Assembly (NCBI RefSeq): GCF_017976235.1 | Contig: NZ_JACVHC010000007.1 | Coordinates: 186,001 to 250,000, forward strand | DNA length: 64,000 bases | Source: Pseudomonas anatoliensis | GTDB taxonomy: Bacteria > Pseudomonadota > Gammaproteobacteria > Pseudomonadales > Pseudomonadaceae | Direction: 5' to 3' | Shown here: positions 63,416 through 64,000 of the stretch, piece by piece | Layout of the letters: each line of letters starts with the position of its first letter | Numbering within the stretch: the stretch's first letter is position 1 | Notes under the pieces: generated by a model | The model's database searches: none | What the model was told of the DNA's origin: nothing | Seen by the model: only the letters and a program-made list of their open reading frames with translations | Position numbers and translations under genes: made by a program

Positions 63416-63745
63416 ATGCGCATACGCGGAAGCGTTTACTGGAAGTGGGCTGATCCTGAGATCCACTTTCGTAACAAAGATGAGCGATTGTCAGATGGCA
63501 CATTTCTGAGCGTACAGGTTCGCACCTCAAGGACCGGCGAAACGCAGCTCTTCCTAGGCGTATACGGCCAACATGGAGCGATGTTGCTCGAAGAGTCCTT
63601 CGATTCCCGTCCGGGCGAAACGATGACTCAGGCCATGACTTGGGGATTGGCACGTGCAAAAGAGTTTGTCGCCATGACTAAGGGCTCCGCGCCGATTTCA
63701 AAACCCGAGCAACTCCCTCGCAAAGGCTCAAGCCGAGGTATTTAG
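63416..63745 (+). CDS. Hypothetical element-encoded protein
   Basis: This encodes 109 residues from the ATG at 63416, with GAGGG upstream. A beta-rich core (LSVQVRTSRTGETQLFLGVY) is followed by TMTQAMTWGLARAKEFVAM and a disordered basic tail. No signal peptide or known domain is seen. It lies between the two DEDFRF-type genes. Confidence 0.65.
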   Translation: MRIRGSVYWKWADPEIHFRNKDERLSDGTFLSVQVRTSRTGETQLFLGVYGQHGAMLLEESFDSRPGETMTQAMTWGLARAKEFVAMTKGSAPISKPEQLPRKGSSRGI

Positions 63746-63787
63746 ATCTCCGAATTTAAAGCTGATGAAGTACCCCTTGCTGTCTCC

Positions 63788-63804
63788 ATAGCGGCTGACT
63801 TTGA
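63788..63804. repeat. Direct repeat copy 2, upstream of second DEDFRF-type gene
   Basis: Identical in 17 of 17 bases to 62982-62998. It is followed by a GGAGGG-like purine stretch, as in copy 1, and a hairpin CTCGA/TCGAG. Confidence 0.75.
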
Positions 63805-63930
63805 GCGCGGAGGGATGAGCGTAAAATTGACCGGTGGTCAGACCGCATGAATTATCAGAAGTGATCGTACTCGACTGTTCGAGGAGCAGCTGTTTCTCAA
63901 TGGCGGTGAGTTCCGCGCAGGAGAAAGGTT

Positions 63931-64000
63931 ATGCCTTCCATCGACGACTTCAGATTTGAGTCGCACCAGCTCCTTTTAGAGCTTGATGCTGCCACCATGG
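63931..64000 (+). CDS. DEDFRF paralogue pair, copy 2 (partial, runs off the window)
   Basis: The ATG has GGAGAAAGG upstream and encodes MPSIDDFRFESHQLLLELDA followed by three more codons at the window edge. The first 20 residues align with the gene at 63107. It is cut by the window end. Confidence 0.65.
   Translation, partial: MPSIDDFRFESHQLLLELDAATM

Larger units (their letters stand above)
59838..64000. mobile_element. Left part of an integrated prophage-like element at tRNA-Pro(GGG)
   Basis: A tyrosine integrase, an overlapping excisionase-like gene and small phage-type genes on both strands follow the tRNA. Genes here are short, tightly packed and mostly unrelated to the core genome upstream. 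The tRNA 3' end is not repeated within the window, so the far att site lies beyond 64000. No structural genes are visible yet. Confidence 0.85.

Overview
The window is a stretch of Pseudomonas chromosome, most likely from the P. fluorescens group. The basis is the gene order leuC-leuD-leuB-asd-usg-fimV-truA-trpF-accD-folC-cvpA-purF-metZ (the order I recall from Pseudomonas), an RsmE-type CsrA protein, and several families of P. fluorescens-like palindromic intergenic repeats. Nearly all of it is ordinary core genome. The exception is the right end (from about 59.84 kb), which is the start of an integrated element next to a tRNA-Pro gene.

Layout. 0-5.4 kb: a DUF1266 gene, a J-domain/DUF805 membrane co-chaperone and, facing them, the specialised Hsp70 HscC. 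5.4-8.8 kb: a multi-PAS GGDEF-EAL protein. 8.8-19.3 kb: a LysR regulator divergent from leucine biosynthesis, then asd, the Cys-less Asd paralogue Usg and the polar hub protein FimV. 19.4-28.3 kb: truA, trpF, accD, folC, a SPOR protein, cvpA, purF, metZ and an SDR. 28.4-28.9 kb: tRNA-Val(UAC) and two identical tRNA-Asp genes. 29.4-35 kb: an operon for a Tat-exported molybdenum hydroxylase with a 2Fe-2S subunit, a triheme cytochrome c and an XdhC maturation factor. 35-42 kb: puuB-like oxidase, tRNA-Val(GAC), an AT-rich interval with a candidate small RNA, rsmE, a SPOR lipoprotein, a siderophore-interacting protein, a LexA-box DUF1654-endA pair, and periplasmic asparaginase behind an ANR/FNR-like box. 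42.4-50 kb: a FlxA-like coiled-coil gene and the ribose operon rbsBACRKD plus a periplasmic nucleoside hydrolase, with a perfect LacI-type operator at its promoter. 50-52 kb: small genes including an I78-type inhibitor lipoprotein and a cold-shock gene. 52.3-59.7 kb: thrS-infC-rpmI-rplT and pheS-pheT-ihfA-merR. 59.76-64 kb: tRNA-Pro(GGG), a tyrosine integrase, an excisionase-like gene and small phage-type genes (NinX family, a frameshifted DUF7694-like gene, an 18-codon coupled ORF, and a duplicated gene module).

The most notable regulatory signal is the thrS leader. It holds two separate 7-nt-loop hairpins whose loops place GGU and UGU, both threonine anticodons, at the anticodon position. 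This looks like a two-arm tRNA-Thr mimic for ThrRS autoregulation. Other signals worth testing are the SOS control of endA, the ANR-type control of ansB, the orphan promoter-terminator RNA at about 37.0 kb, and the repeated upstream-element/gene module in the integrated element.
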